Shown in pieces: positions 45,724 to 56,888 of a DNA stretch of 64,000 nt. Position numbers and translations under genes: made by a program. The stretch lies in NCBI GenBank assembly GCA_963281155.1, contig CAUJLY010000003.1:1240001-1304000 (forward strand), in the 5' to 3' direction. Origin of the DNA: Rhabditophanes sp. KR3021 (taxonomy: Eukaryota > Nematoda > Chromadorea > Rhabditida > Alloionematidae). The notes under the pieces were generated by a model. The model had not been told where the DNA came from. It saw only the letters and a list, made by a program, of their open reading frames with translations, and did not search any database. The stretch's first letter is position 1; the number at the start of each line of letters is the position of its first letter.

Positions 45724-46263
45724 TTACACAGGGAGGGAGTGAAGTTTTTGCCACAAAGAAATGTCTCTGACCATGACAGTTACCCTTTTGCCATGCATGG
45801 CCAACATGTTCGATTGTTCGAACATTCCAGTAAGAAATGCTTCTGAAGCCTCATGCAGGGCAGTTAAGGCATCACAAGTGATTCTTTTGGTTTCTCTGTT
45901 GCTTGAGATATTCTGCATTATTTCCCTGACAACGCGATATATTGGGGCCTTTGAGATCAACAATTGTGCGGTTTGTTGGAGTTTACTTATTTCTCTCAAT
46001 GCTGGGGTAGTATGGTTGTTTCTTCTAGTTCTTTTTCTGGGCGATTGAGCTTTTGGTATTTGTTTGGATGCGGCAGGTTTTCTAGTCTGCCTAAAAGTTT
46101 CATGAGAACTCATAGATTGTGTAGTCCTTCTATGCGAGGATACAGCAGAGTGAATGGTTTCAGGTGCATTGACACTTTTCTTGGCTGTTTGGAGCGGAGT
46201 AGCACTGTTTGCAGTACGGGAAAGACGACCTCTAATAGCTGGTGTTTGCTTTGATCTAGCCAT
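45724..46263 (-). CDS. Centromeric or variant histone H3 (CenH3-like)
   Basis: Single exon, 179 residues. The C-terminal histone fold follows H3 closely: TTPALREISKLQQTAQLLIS, APIYRVVREIMQNISS, DALTALHEASEAFLTGMFEQ and HGKRVTVMVRDISLWQKLH. It is too diverged for canonical H3 and has no extra residues in loop 1. The N-terminal tail is about 85 residues, twice the H3 length, rich in Ser, Thr, Arg and Gln. It begins MARSKQTP, like the MARTKQTA of H3, so a Lys-4-type mark could be written. Divergent tails and folds are typical of CENP-A (HCP-3 in C. elegans), but a germline H3 variant is also possible. The acceptor-like GCAATTTTAG ends 10 nt before the ATG. Confidence 0.8.
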   Translation of the reverse strand: MARSKQTPAIRGRLSRTANSATPLQTAKKSVNAPETIHSAVSSHRRTTQSMSSHETFRQTRKPAASKQIPKAQSPRKRTRRNNHTTPALREISKLQQTAQLLISKAPIYRVVREIMQNISSNRETKRITCDALTALHEASEAFLTGMFEQSNMLAMHGKRVTVMVRDISLWQKLHSLPV

Positions 46264-47680
46264 ATTGTTTCCACCTAAAATTGCAAATTATTGTATTTAT
46301 GCATATTCAAATATGAATCAAAATAATAGCGTGACACAAACGGTTAAATGTAAGTTATGTGATTAACAAAACAACCCTTATTCTTGATAAACATTCCAAA
46401 GTGGGTAGTTATAGAAAGAAAGTTTTATCGCTTTATGAATATTTGTGGTTAAATACTGAGTAAATCAGTCATTATATCAAAGAAACAAAAACGAATAAAA
46501 AATAACTTATTTTGAGGTTAAATGATGTTCCGAAGAATATGCAAATGTTTTTGCAAATAAAACACGGCTAGGGAAAAAGAATTAATAAATAAAGAACTAG
46601 ATTAATAAAGAAATCCATGCATAGACAACTTTATAAATACTTAATAAAAAGATGAATGTTGCAGTCAATGGAATGTTAATATTAACACAAAAGTTTTGCA
46701 TAATTGAACGACTGCCAAGCGTGACAATAAAAGATGGAATGACCACTCGTTGTTTAAACTAACGCGACGCTGGTTTGTAAAGACAAAATTGCCGTGTAAA
46801 TAGGCGAAGCGTAATGTCAAATGGTGAGCGTCGTTTTAAACGCAGGTGCATTCCGTTGTTTAGGCTTCATTCCTGGCAAGAAAGTATGATGGCTAGCAAA
46901 ACGTATGTTGTGTGCACGTTTAACGTCGTAGACACATGCTATTGATAGGTTCTACAAAACGCAACATAATAAAGAGGCAAGAAGATGCAGGCCGCCTAAC
47001 AACAAACTTGCCTGAGACAAACACATAGTCTCCTCTGCGTCTATGTCATGGGAAAAATACTTTTTGACTGCGTCTATGCCTACAAATTGATTAAATCATC
47101 GTGTCTGTTGCACACATTAGTATAAATTTGCTTGTATCAAAAAGCGCGGGAAACCGGCATATTTCCCCAAACGTTATTTACAATGCGCACGGAATTAAAT
47201 TAGGGTCTACTTAATGTTTGACCAGACTTCTTGTATTTGAAAGACATACGTGTCAAACACTTCATTCTCGATAATAATGATATAAAAAGGTACATAATAT
47301 GCATATAAGAAGGAGATGAAATATGAAGAGAATGTATTTAAACTACATTCCAATTCAGGAGAACCGAACTGGAGTTTAGCCATTAATAATACAATTATGG
47401 TCACTTAAATAAAGGAAAGATAAAACCATTATGTTTCATTCCCGAAGTTGCCATATTAGAAAATTCTCTTTGTCCTTGATTGCCTAAAATTAGTCGGCTT
47501 TTCTAAAGAATCATCATAGATATATTCGGTATATAGGTAGTTTCCCATATCCGTCTTTTAGGAGCTCTAGGTTGATTTGTGAAAGCAATTTAAATTTAAA
47601 AATAGGTTTGCTGTTGGATAGCAAAACTTCATCTACTGAGACACTGGCATCATTACTGACAACTTCATTGATAATCTTTT
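46264..47680. other. Intergenic, with a less AT-rich patch
   Basis: 46700-47170 is visibly richer in CG (GCGACGC, GCGTCG, GCGCGGG) than its surroundings yet has no open frame. A minus-strand open frame at 47207-47404 is probably chance. Confidence 0.4.
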
Positions 47681-48960
47681 CTACGTTTCCCACATTGGCT
47701 CAGATAAAAAAGATGTTTGACAAATAGCTCGATCCAAATAAGCAACTATCGACCAATTTTGTTTCATTAAATAAGAAATTAGATGAGTAACCAAACTAAT
47801 AAATCCCTCATCCAAGGTGCATCTCCTGATCCCATTGTTCTTATTGCACTTCAACCAATGATCTTCATTCTCACTACCCTCAAACGACAAAAAGCCACAA
47901 AGCTATTATTAAACTCTTCCATTTAAAATTCGAGAATTCAAGTTTTGTTAATTCAGCAGCAAGTCTAGACAAAGCATCTCTATTCTGAAATCACCTTTGG
48001 AAATGCCTGATCAAATTTCTTGCCAATTGAAAACAATTTAGATGAACAATCTAACTCATCCAATGTGTACTCAGTACTAGATGGACATCTTGAATTCTTT
48101 CCACAAGATGCTGGATAATTTCGCAATTCGTTTTTTAAATCCAAAATACTTTTAATAAGAATAAAAATGGTATTGAACATTCAAATTGGCGCATTCTTTT
48201 CTTGTGGGACCCATACAATTTTCTAGCTTCCAATGGCGAACGATGAAAGTATTAACAAATATTTCTAACCTTCAGAATCAGCGTATTGATATTAGCACCA
48301 ATTGTGGCAAAGCAGCTTTTTAGAATAAGATTAAGCACATCGGCAGTACAATGATGGACTTTGATTTTGGGGAAACTTTTATTTAAAGACAATAAGGTAC
48401 CATCAGTACATAAAGCAAATGGCTTAGACACCCGACTTCAGCTGACCGCTCAATTATTTTATCTCCAAGTAAAGTAATCGGTTTCCTTTTTTATTGCCAC
48501 CATTATCACCCATCTCTTGCTGAATAACGTCGAGTGATTCTGGAAAATATTAATTAATTGATAATAATTTCACTTGCCTCTTTTGTATTGATTCCCTAAA
48601 ACATAGGGAACGAGAATAGGATAGTATCCGTCAATACCATCAGTTGAGAAAGAAAAAAATGTGGATATTTTCAATTCTTCTAATACGTGGACCTGAAATT
48701 GTTAGCTCGTAAGTTAGCTTCATTGCGTAACACACCACGTTTAGGACAACTATACGGTGTAAAAGAAACCAATTTCTGGAAATACGTTGACTCGATTGCA
48801 TTCAATGAAAGATCAGAACAACAAACTAAATTGATAAGTGTTTCCTTAAACACTTTGGCTGGAGCATTACTTCGAATAACCTTTGATTGGCACTATCTTT
48901 TGCAACAATCATCTTGCATTCTGACACAACTTTAATGTAAGTTTTTTGAACTTGTTCCAA
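47681..48960 (-). pseudogene. hAT-superfamily transposase relic
   Basis: On the minus strand from 48960: LINLVCCSDLSLNAIESTYF, QKLVSFTPYSCPKRGVLRN, then KISTFFSFSTDGIDGYYPIL and VPYVLGNQYKR, later VHHCTADVLNLILKSCFATI, and further down a Cys/Ser-rich piece near 48100. The order and wording (the LV..L.LS.IE...F..L pattern, the catalytic TDG.....Y.P region, the HC.AD.LNL helix) match hAT transposases and their domesticated relatives. Stops and frameshifts are frequent. Terminal inverted repeats and an 8-bp target duplication were not located. Confidence 0.5.
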
Positions 48961-48964
48961 AAGC

Positions 48965-49535
48965 TTATTCCACTGTTGTAATTACTAAACCCCATCTAAC
49001 AATACTAACGAAATTGTATCTTGTTGTTGCCCGAATTACATTTTGGACTAAGCACAAATCAACATATTGAGGAGGAGCACTTTTGTTTAGACTGATGAGA
49101 GAAACAATTGTAGTTTCATTCGTTTTTTGTTGAAACGCCACCAGGTAGTCAGTAGTACCTAGCCACCAAATACCCACACAAGTATACTGTTTCCTGGTAC
49201 AGTAAATGGGACTGCACGAACAATTGATAAATCCACAACACTACTTCCTCTTTCTTCTCCGAATTTTACAGTGTAAAATGGAAACGGTGTATCCGTAAAA
49301 GATAAGAAAAAAATTTAGATGTTGTAGATATGAGCAATTGATTCATCAGCATTACTTGAATTAAAATCAGCCGGTCACTATTGTTGGACAAGTCATAATC
49401 TTTCGTACTTAGTTTATCTCCTTGATGGAGACTTTTTGTGTCAAGCACCTGAATACTTCCATTACCAGTATAGCAAAATGTTAACACGTATTTTGATGAT
49501 GCGGCAAGTAAGGAATGGCTGGTATTAATCACCAA
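48965..49535 (-). other. Open minus-strand segments upstream of the hAT relic
   Basis: Two open stretches (49535-49266, with HSLLAASSKYVLTFCYTG; 49177-48965, with CLVQNVIRATTRYNF) lie just upstream of the transposase relic and may be its N-terminal part. I cannot confirm a BED finger or another domain. Confidence 0.25.
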
Positions 49536-49543
49536 AAGATGAC

Positions 49544-49640
49544 ATAGTGCACCAAAAGTTCTTTATGCTCCAAAATGTTCATTATGCACCAAAAAAGTTT
49601 ATTATGCACCAAAAAAAAGTTTATTATGCACCAATTTCTA
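49544..49640. repeat. Minisatellite of TTATGCACCAAAA units
   Basis: About five degenerate units of 18-22 bp with the core ATTATGCACCAAAAAAGTTT. Unit length varies through the A run. A single inverted word TTTGGTGCAT follows at about 49645. Confidence 0.7.
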
Positions 49641-49659
49641 AAACTTTGGTGCATTTGCT

Positions 49660-51992
49660 CCACCACTCCATAAATCCTAAATATAGTCAAACTTTTTGAT
49701 CACACTCATCACTGTCAGAATATTCTAATTCGTGACCTTAGTGAATTATAGAGCAAATTAAACTCCATTAGTTGTCTCAATTAGATTGAGTTGCAAAAGT
49801 ACTGACTTATTTTTGTCAAATAACTGGTGGAGATTGACAAGTTTCGACTAATAGTTTCAGAAGATGCTGGTTCATCATTTGGATTTATAATGATTGATGG
49901 ATAAGCATACTCAAATGAGGTTATCAGAGATTGAAGATACTCTCTTGCTTTGCTAAGATATTCTATTAATATGATTTATCAAATTCTTTAATGTTTCTGT
50001 ATCAGTAGAATCACTCAGAAATGTTTAATTAAAACTAAAATTAAAATATAATTACACGCTTTATTTATATAACGATGACATAGGAAAATATATTAAGAAT
50101 TATCTATCTAATTTATCTCAATAACTGTTGATTGAAAACTTTTAAAATTGAGGCAGAAAAAGAATGGGTTTGAAACATGGTCTAAAAAAATTCATGGATA
50201 TTTTTTGGTAACTTGGGAGACGGCAAATAAAATTTGTGTATATCTTATGACAATGAAATGAAAAATCCTTCGAAACACGAATTTATCTGGATCAAATTTT
50301 CAATAATTAATTTACTGCAATGCTTCTCGTCGTTATTTTTGATCTTCGGGCTTTCTTTTTTTCACATATAACTGGGAAATTTCATACAAAATTTGTATAT
50401 ACCCTTTCATAATACATGATGATATTTTAATTAATTTGGACCATACACATTGCTATTTTTTTCAAAAGATATTAAGTCTGAGTTTTTAAACTTTGTTAAA
50501 TTTAGAAAAAAAGTCACTAAATGTTGAAATCAACAAAGAAATCACTAATCAAACTAAAATGTAGTAACTTATTTTCATATACTTAAATATATTACTTTTT
50601 CATAATAACGTCTGTTTCAATTGCCATCAAAAATTGTATCTTGAAAACAGTCAGAATAAATATATTTGAACCAATTTTGCACATAACGATAAATTTGTTA
50701 AATTATGAAAACTATATAACAGTCTATTTTTTGAGTATATGTTTGTATAATCTTTTTTATTTCACCAAAGTAACTTAAACATAAGATAAGTATTTGCTAA
50801 TTAAAATAAATACAATAAACACTGATTAAGTATTTTATAAGCGGAAGATGCAATTTTGATGATACGTCTATAATTAAATTAAAACTTCGTTCACCCTATG
50901 ACAATATCTTCGTGGTGCTTTTCTTTTATAATTCTCCTAGTAAAGAAAATTGCTGTCAGTTTGAATCATTTTGATTTTTCATGATGGAATCTACGCTACA
51001 GTGGTGTCTGTATTTAAAAGAATATTATCAATAAAATCATAATTTGTTTTTTAGTTATAATAGCCAATTTTATTCAGAACCAGTCAACTGTGATATTATA
51101 GGCTCATCACTTTTTGAAGGAACTAATTCATGGTTAACCTCAATTATATATCTTTACATTATTTTCAAAAAAGTTTTATGTATTTTTAGTAGCATTTTTA
51201 TCGTCAACATCTATTTTGTTAATCGAATTTCAGTGTGTTCAAATAAATCCTTTGCATATTTAGTAAAAGATCTGAAAATCTCGATATCTTTATTTTGAGA
51301 AAGTTTTAATTAGTATAATCATAATTTATTGTTAAGAGTACATATATAGTTAGAAAATTAGCCATCTCTGATGCCTTGATACAAATGTAGGATAATTTTA
51401 AAATGACCTTAATTATTTAATTATAATAACAGCACCTTCAATAGGCCTTCCGTTTTATTAACATTAAAGAATACTTTAAAAAACATTTTTTGATATGTTA
51501 AATATCAACCTTGTTCAAGTTCCTTAAGCCGTTATGACAGAGTTAATGCATGCCAAGAAACAGACGAACATAAACAAATTATGTTGATTCCATAAGTCAA
51601 TCTAAATACCTCCTAAATTATTGCCATGAACTTTTTAATTTTGTATTCTAATTAGACGTTGTTTGTTGTGATAAATCATGTGAAAACACTTTACTTGAGT
51701 AATCAGTGATAAAAATACATTTTAAAAATTAACGTCAAAAAACTGTCCGCTCTTGTTAACACATACGAGTACATCTTTGTTCAAACCAGCTTGTTTTGTG
51801 TCACTATGTATCAACTCTTTGACATTTGTGATACATTTTCAAATTATTTTGAACAAAAATATGTCAATTTGTTCATTTTGCTTTTAAATAAATGATAAGT
51901 GATCTATCTGTGAACTTAAAAAAGATTATTTTTATTGTTTACCTTTTAATCTTAAACTATAAAAGCGTATTATTTAGGTCATTTTACCAAAC
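49660..51992. other. Gene-poor AT-rich stretch
   Basis: No gene could be supported over 2.3 kb. An open frame at 51044-51298 is hydrophobic but has no ATG and no family pattern. The last 100 bp is the P450 promoter. Confidence 0.45.
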
Positions 51993-53568
51993 ATGGCTTT
52001 GCTATTACTAGCTACAACATTATTTGCTTTCTTTATATTATATGTATTCAATTTTTACAATTATCGAAGAAAGCTACCGCCTTCACCGTTTCCTCTTCCA
52101 TTACTTGGTAATGTCTTCCAGTTTGATTCTAAACATATTCACAAATGGATAATAAAACAAAGGGTAAGTTATTTTTAAATCTAACATATTACAAGTCTTT
52201 TTTAAGGAAATGTATGGATCTGTTTTTACAGTTTATATTGTAAATCCTATCGTAATACTATCAGATGTCAAAGCTATCAAAGAAGCTTTGGTAACACATG
52301 GTGAATTTTTTACTGCCCGAAACCTTAATTTCCCTGATATTTCATTCCAAGAAGTAAAGAATACAGGTATTATTATGTCAACAGGGGAGATGTGGCAGGC
52401 ACAACGTCGCCTCACGTTAATGGTAATGAGAAACTTTGGGATGGGAAAGCCATTAATGGAAAATAGAGTTATTGAGTCTAGAAATGAACTAGTTGATCAT
52501 TTAAATTCACTTGAAAATAAAGAGAATGTTGATTTTCCTCATTTAATTCATCTAGCTGTAGGAAATATTATAAACTCAGTCATTTTCGGCTTCATGTATC
52601 CATACAATGATGCTGAAGATTTTTATAATTACACGAAACTATTAGATGCTGCCATAGTTCCCAATATAAATTGGGTCTTTCATCTTTTATCAGCGTTTCC
52701 TAGATTAGCTGATTATAGTTTTGTACAAGACTACATATTTCCGTCATTCTTTCAAAAGTTTAAGGTGCTATGGAAGATTAATAATGAACGTATAGCAAAA
52801 GCGAAGAAACATTTCAATCAAGATGAAGAACCAGAACATTTTGTGAATGCTGTCTTAAAAGAAATTAATGCGAAAGATTCTAAATATTCATATTTAAATG
52901 ACAAACATATCAGCGCAATGGCGTTTGACATGTATTTTGCTGGACAAGAAACAAGTAAGTTATTGACGTGATATTATGTCATTTAATTTAATTAAGGTAC
53001 TACTACTATTAAATGGCTAGTGCTTCTTCTGATGAAACACCCGCAAATGCAACAAAAAATATTTGAAGAAATAAATGATGCTGTTGGATTAGAAAACGAA
53101 ATTAAACTTACACACAAAAATAATTTACCATTCACAATGGCATTTATTAATGAAACACAGAGATGGGCAAATATTCTTCCATTTCTTTCAAGTCGTGTTT
53201 GCACAAGGGATACTACAATTTGTGGAAAGTTCATTCCTAAAGGAACGCTCGTTCAACCCTTTTTTTATGGTAGTAATTATGATGAAACAGTCTTTGAAGA
53301 ACCATATCAATTTAAGCCACAAAGGTTTCTTTTAGAAGATGGGAAAACTCTTAACAAGGAATTGTACGATCAAATGTATAGTTTTGGAAGAGGTGCGAGA
53401 GTATGTGCAGGACAGTCATTAGCGTTGATGGAACTTCAATTAATTTTTCCAACGCTTGTACAAAAGTTTGAATTTAGTCATCCTCATGCAGAAATTGATA
53501 TGTCTGTGGATTTCGCTGGTATTCTAGCACCCAAGAAATTTACCTGCAAAATAGTTAAAAGAACTTAA
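51993..53568 (+). CDS. Cytochrome P450, CYP2-type
   Basis: Exons 51993-52163, 52207-52954 and 52997-53568 (43- and 42-bp introns) give 496 residues. The N-terminal membrane anchor (LLLLATTLFAFFILYVFNFY) leads to the proline hinge KLPPSPFPLPLLGN. The I-helix oxygen motif is AGQETSTTT. The K-helix ExxR is seen in NETQRW, the PERF-like stretch is FKPQRFL, and the heme loop is FGRGARVCAG with the iron ligand near Cys443. All features of an active microsomal monooxygenase are present. It resembles the nematode CYP2-clan enzymes (CYP33/34-like) used in lipid or xenobiotic oxidation; the substrate is unknown. Confidence 0.95.
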
Positions 53569-54673
53569 ATCAAATTTTACATACGCTAGTTCATGGCTGC
53601 AAGTTATGACTTTTTTAATATGGTGACAAAAGTTTATTTTTCTTCGTCAGCTGTAATAACACTTAATGTTTATAGTACTACGCATACTTTTCATACCTCG
53701 CCTAAATGTAATTAAAGTTGTTTGTAAAAAACCAATTTATTTCCTTGACTTGAAATATTATTTATTAAATAATTTGTTATCTAAGTACAATCTATTGTGA
53801 GCAAAAGTTGATGTCATAAGTTAGTATTAAGTAATAAAAATTTCTTAATAGATTAATCTCTAGTTTACGGAGTTAGTGATTCATTAGACAAAAGTAACAA
53901 GGATGTGCAAAATATTTGTTTTATAAAGACAACAAACAATAATAGAATATATGACATCAAGGGATTATTGCCAGCAGAACTATCCAATTGATAGTTTGGG
54001 CTTCCAACAGAGTATCACTATTATAAAAAACAAATGTAGCATTTAATTTGTGCATATTTTTTATTTTATAAAATTCAACATAAACTTATGAAGAGTTTCT
54101 AAAATTGTGGCATAAAGTGTTGAAATAATGTGTGTAATAATCAAAGCATGCGTTTCATTGTTATCGCGATAATGTTGATCAGTTATTTAATAGCATATTT
54201 TTGCAAAGCACTTTTCTTAACACAAGGCAATTTCAAACACCAGAAAATATAACAATTCAGTTGCAAATTAATAACAGTTGTAAATGTTTTATAAAGCAAT
54301 ACAAATTTAATTATTATTTTCTAATTACTTTTTAATACAGTTACATAGTTTGAATTTTGAAATATACTTTCACACATATCTGTTCATGTGCGCATATTTT
54401 ACAAACAAACAACAGAATATCTTTTTTGAAAAATTTCATCATCACGGTCGTCAGAAATATTTTGAAATAAATAGGACTTACCAAGCAATATATAAGTATA
54501 TAAACTGAAGCACATTGCAGTTTTTGACATTTTTCATAATGATATTAGTGTTTGAACTATATTAATTTATTTATTTCAGAATTAAAACTGGAGTGTAATT
54601 ACAATACTGAACATTTAGTTAAAGTAAGCTAAGGCAAATATTAATTTTAGTACATTTTATATTTTAGAGAAAA
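53569..54673. other. Intergenic, nothing recognised
   Basis: AT-rich. Ends with TATATTTTAG (to about 54668), an acceptor-like site 6 nt before the next ATG. Confidence 0.45.
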
Positions 54674-55744
54674 ATGACTTCCACAATTAATTACGTTGAC
54701 ATACCTAATGCTTTTGAGATAGAAAATGACTTTGAATTGTACGAATCTTATAAAAAATTGGTTTACAAAAGCGTATATTCTAAAAAATTACGAATTAACA
54801 AAGTAAATACCAAGAGAAAATTCAAAAAATATGAATTAGATTTCATAATTAAACCAATTGAATCCACAAAACTTCCAATAATTGACAAATGTAAGACTAA
54901 TGAATATATTTTAATCTGTCCTAAACAAATAATATTAAAAATGAATTGGAAAGCCTATGATTTGCCCGATGAAATTGAGTATGAAGATGAATATGAATGG
55001 GAATCTAATTTTGAGGATTATGAATTGGTTGAGAATATTCCAGGAAATGTATTTGGATGCGATTTAGAATGTAATCAAAATAAAGATTTTTGTGATTATA
55101 CTTACGAGACACCCTCAGAAACTGATGAAGTAGAGTTGATTCCGAAAAAGAATATAATTGAACAAGTCCTTATTATCACTGCAGATTTTTATGATTATTA
55201 CAATACACAAGTTGCAAAACTTATTGTCAAGCAATGTAATAAGGAAGAATTATTGAATTTGGTAATAGAACAATATACATTTAAGTATGCGTATTGGGCA
55301 AATCGTTCAGTAATTACGGAATGGGAGCATAACAATTGCCTCCTTAAAAAGGAAGTGGCAAAAGCATTATTTCTGAAAACAATTAAACCTTCCTCAATTT
55401 TGATTGGGTATGGATTGATCAGTGCATTAACGGATTTAGGAATTGTACATCATAATGTATTAGAATTATGCCCTGACGAAATGTGCAAAATAAAAGACAA
55501 GGATACGACTCCGGAATATTGGAGAAAACTTACACGGTTACATTTAGCCGATTTGAGTAATGTTGAACGAGGCAATGCTTATTGGAAGAAAAAAGCGACA
55601 CTTAAGTTATTAGAGTATTATTTAAATAGGAAATATTATCCTCAGAAGCGCAAACTGCTACAAGTTTGCAATCCTTTGCAGTATAGTAAAGAGTTAATTC
55701 ATTTAGCTCATACTAGAAAATACAAAAAGGAAAATAGATTCTAA
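54674..55744 (+). CDS. Unknown acidic protein, possible MA3-like region
   Basis: Single exon, 356 residues, with an acceptor-like TTTTAG just before the ATG. The N-terminal 60 residues are Lys/Tyr-rich. Residues about 95-130 are strongly acidic (LPDEIEYEDEYEWESNFED). From about 165 a helical region contains QVAKLIVKQCNKEELLNLVI, then LLKKEVAKALFLKTI and GYGLISALTDLGIVHHNVLE. The last piece resembles in spacing the GF...L..L.DL..DVP.A..L of MA3 domains in translation factors such as PDCD4, but the match is weak. There is no signal peptide or membrane segment. No named family is claimed. Confidence 0.6.
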   Translation: MTSTINYVDIPNAFEIENDFELYESYKKLVYKSVYSKKLRINKVNTKRKFKKYELDFIIKPIESTKLPIIDKCKTNEYILICPKQIILKMNWKAYDLPDEIEYEDEYEWESNFEDYELVENIPGNVFGCDLECNQNKDFCDYTYETPSETDEVELIPKKNIIEQVLIITADFYDYYNTQVAKLIVKQCNKEELLNLVIEQYTFKYAYWANRSVITEWEHNNCLLKKEVAKALFLKTIKPSSILIGYGLISALTDLGIVHHNVLELCPDEMCKIKDKDTTPEYWRKLTRLHLADLSNVERGNAYWKKKATLKLLEYYLNRKYYPQKRKLLQVCNPLQYSKELIHLAHTRKYKKENRF

Positions 55745-56419
55745 GAATACATAAATTAACGCTGGTTTTTTATTACTTTAAGTAATATTTTCTCCATTTT
55801 AATAAACTTTTCATAGTTTCTAATAATTATATAATTTATAAAAACCATGTATTTCGAAACTTATGGCCATCAGTTCCAAAAATTACAGTTTGTTATCAAA
55901 AATATATTTATTTCATCCATTCATATTAAATTACTACTTTATGCTGATAGAGTAATTATTATTTAATATTTATACTATACGCCAGATCAAAAGTCTCGGA
56001 AATCTTCATCTCATTTGAATAGTTTAATATCCTAAAATTTGTATTATTAATCGTATTAAACATCTTAACGTTTGTTTTTCCCAAAGATACTAGGGAGGAA
56101 TATGTTTTTGTGGTATATCAAAAGCAATTAACATAGATTTCTTGTTTAATTCATTCATATTTGATGTGGATAATTTAGTAAGAATAAGTCTTAAATAAAC
56201 TTAGTTATAATTAAAACAACTATTTGCTTGCTTATGAATGAATAGATCAAGTCAATGCATGGTAAAAAGCTACAATCACGGCACATATTTTCGCGCCAGC
56301 AAAGTATCTTATTTAGTAATAAAAAGATTTGGTCAATTTATGCATAATTATCCATTCAACATAAACAAACATACGCACATATACGAAACTTTGTGGTTGT
56401 TCTAAAAATACTGTTCCCA
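55745..56419. other. Intergenic, nothing recognised
   Basis: Very AT-rich, no coding signal. Confidence 0.45.
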
Positions 56420-56501
56420 GCATCTATTTTTGAGCGGTTAGGGAGATTGATTAGAAATCAATTGGGCTTTGCCTGCGCAGGTTCAAATCCTGCTGGATAT
56501 G
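56420..56501 (+). pseudogene. tRNA-Ser(AGA)-like pseudogene
   Basis: The anticodon arm ATTGA-TTAGAAA-TCAAT, the long variable arm (GGGC TTT GCCT) and the T arm GCAGG-TTCAAAT-CCTGC match tRNA-Ser(AGA). The D stem is reduced to wobble pairs (TTT/GGG), one D-loop base is missing, and the acceptor stem has a C-A mismatch and two G-U pairs. A B box is intact. It is most likely a decayed tRNA gene or the head of a tRNA-derived SINE. Confidence 0.6.
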
Positions 56502-56888
56502 AAATGTTTGGACTCATTTAATGCCGTTTTGATTGAATTAACGATACATTATTACCTTCAATAATTTTTTTGTCAAATTTGCATTTTAATATCACAATTT
56601 GTATCTTATAATTGACCTGTATTCAAATTATGTCACTATTTAAATGAGTCATTTGTATCAAATTGCCATTTTCCGTTTAAATCAAGTGAACATGAGTAGA
56701 AAGAAGATTAAGTCTAAATCTGGCAGTAATTATAATGAAACTGTTTATACAAGCATCAGGCCTCTGAGGAAGGTAATAAAGATGCTGCTGCCGTAAGTAT
56801 ACATTTGTCTAATGATATTAATGAATTAGTTTTTTATTTTGTTTAATACCGGAAAATGTACAATTAAGAACAATATGTAAAATATTAT
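56502..56888. other. Intergenic; possible micro-ORF
   Basis: An ATG at 56692 opens a 34-codon frame (MSRKKIKSKSGSNYNE..) that ends at 56796. It is basic and could be a small exon (a GTAAGT lies at 56792), but no partner exon was found. Confidence 0.3.

Noticed and set aside
51044..51298. 84-codon hydrophobic frame upstream of the P450
   Set aside because: Begins with a non-ATG codon and shows no recognised transmembrane family.
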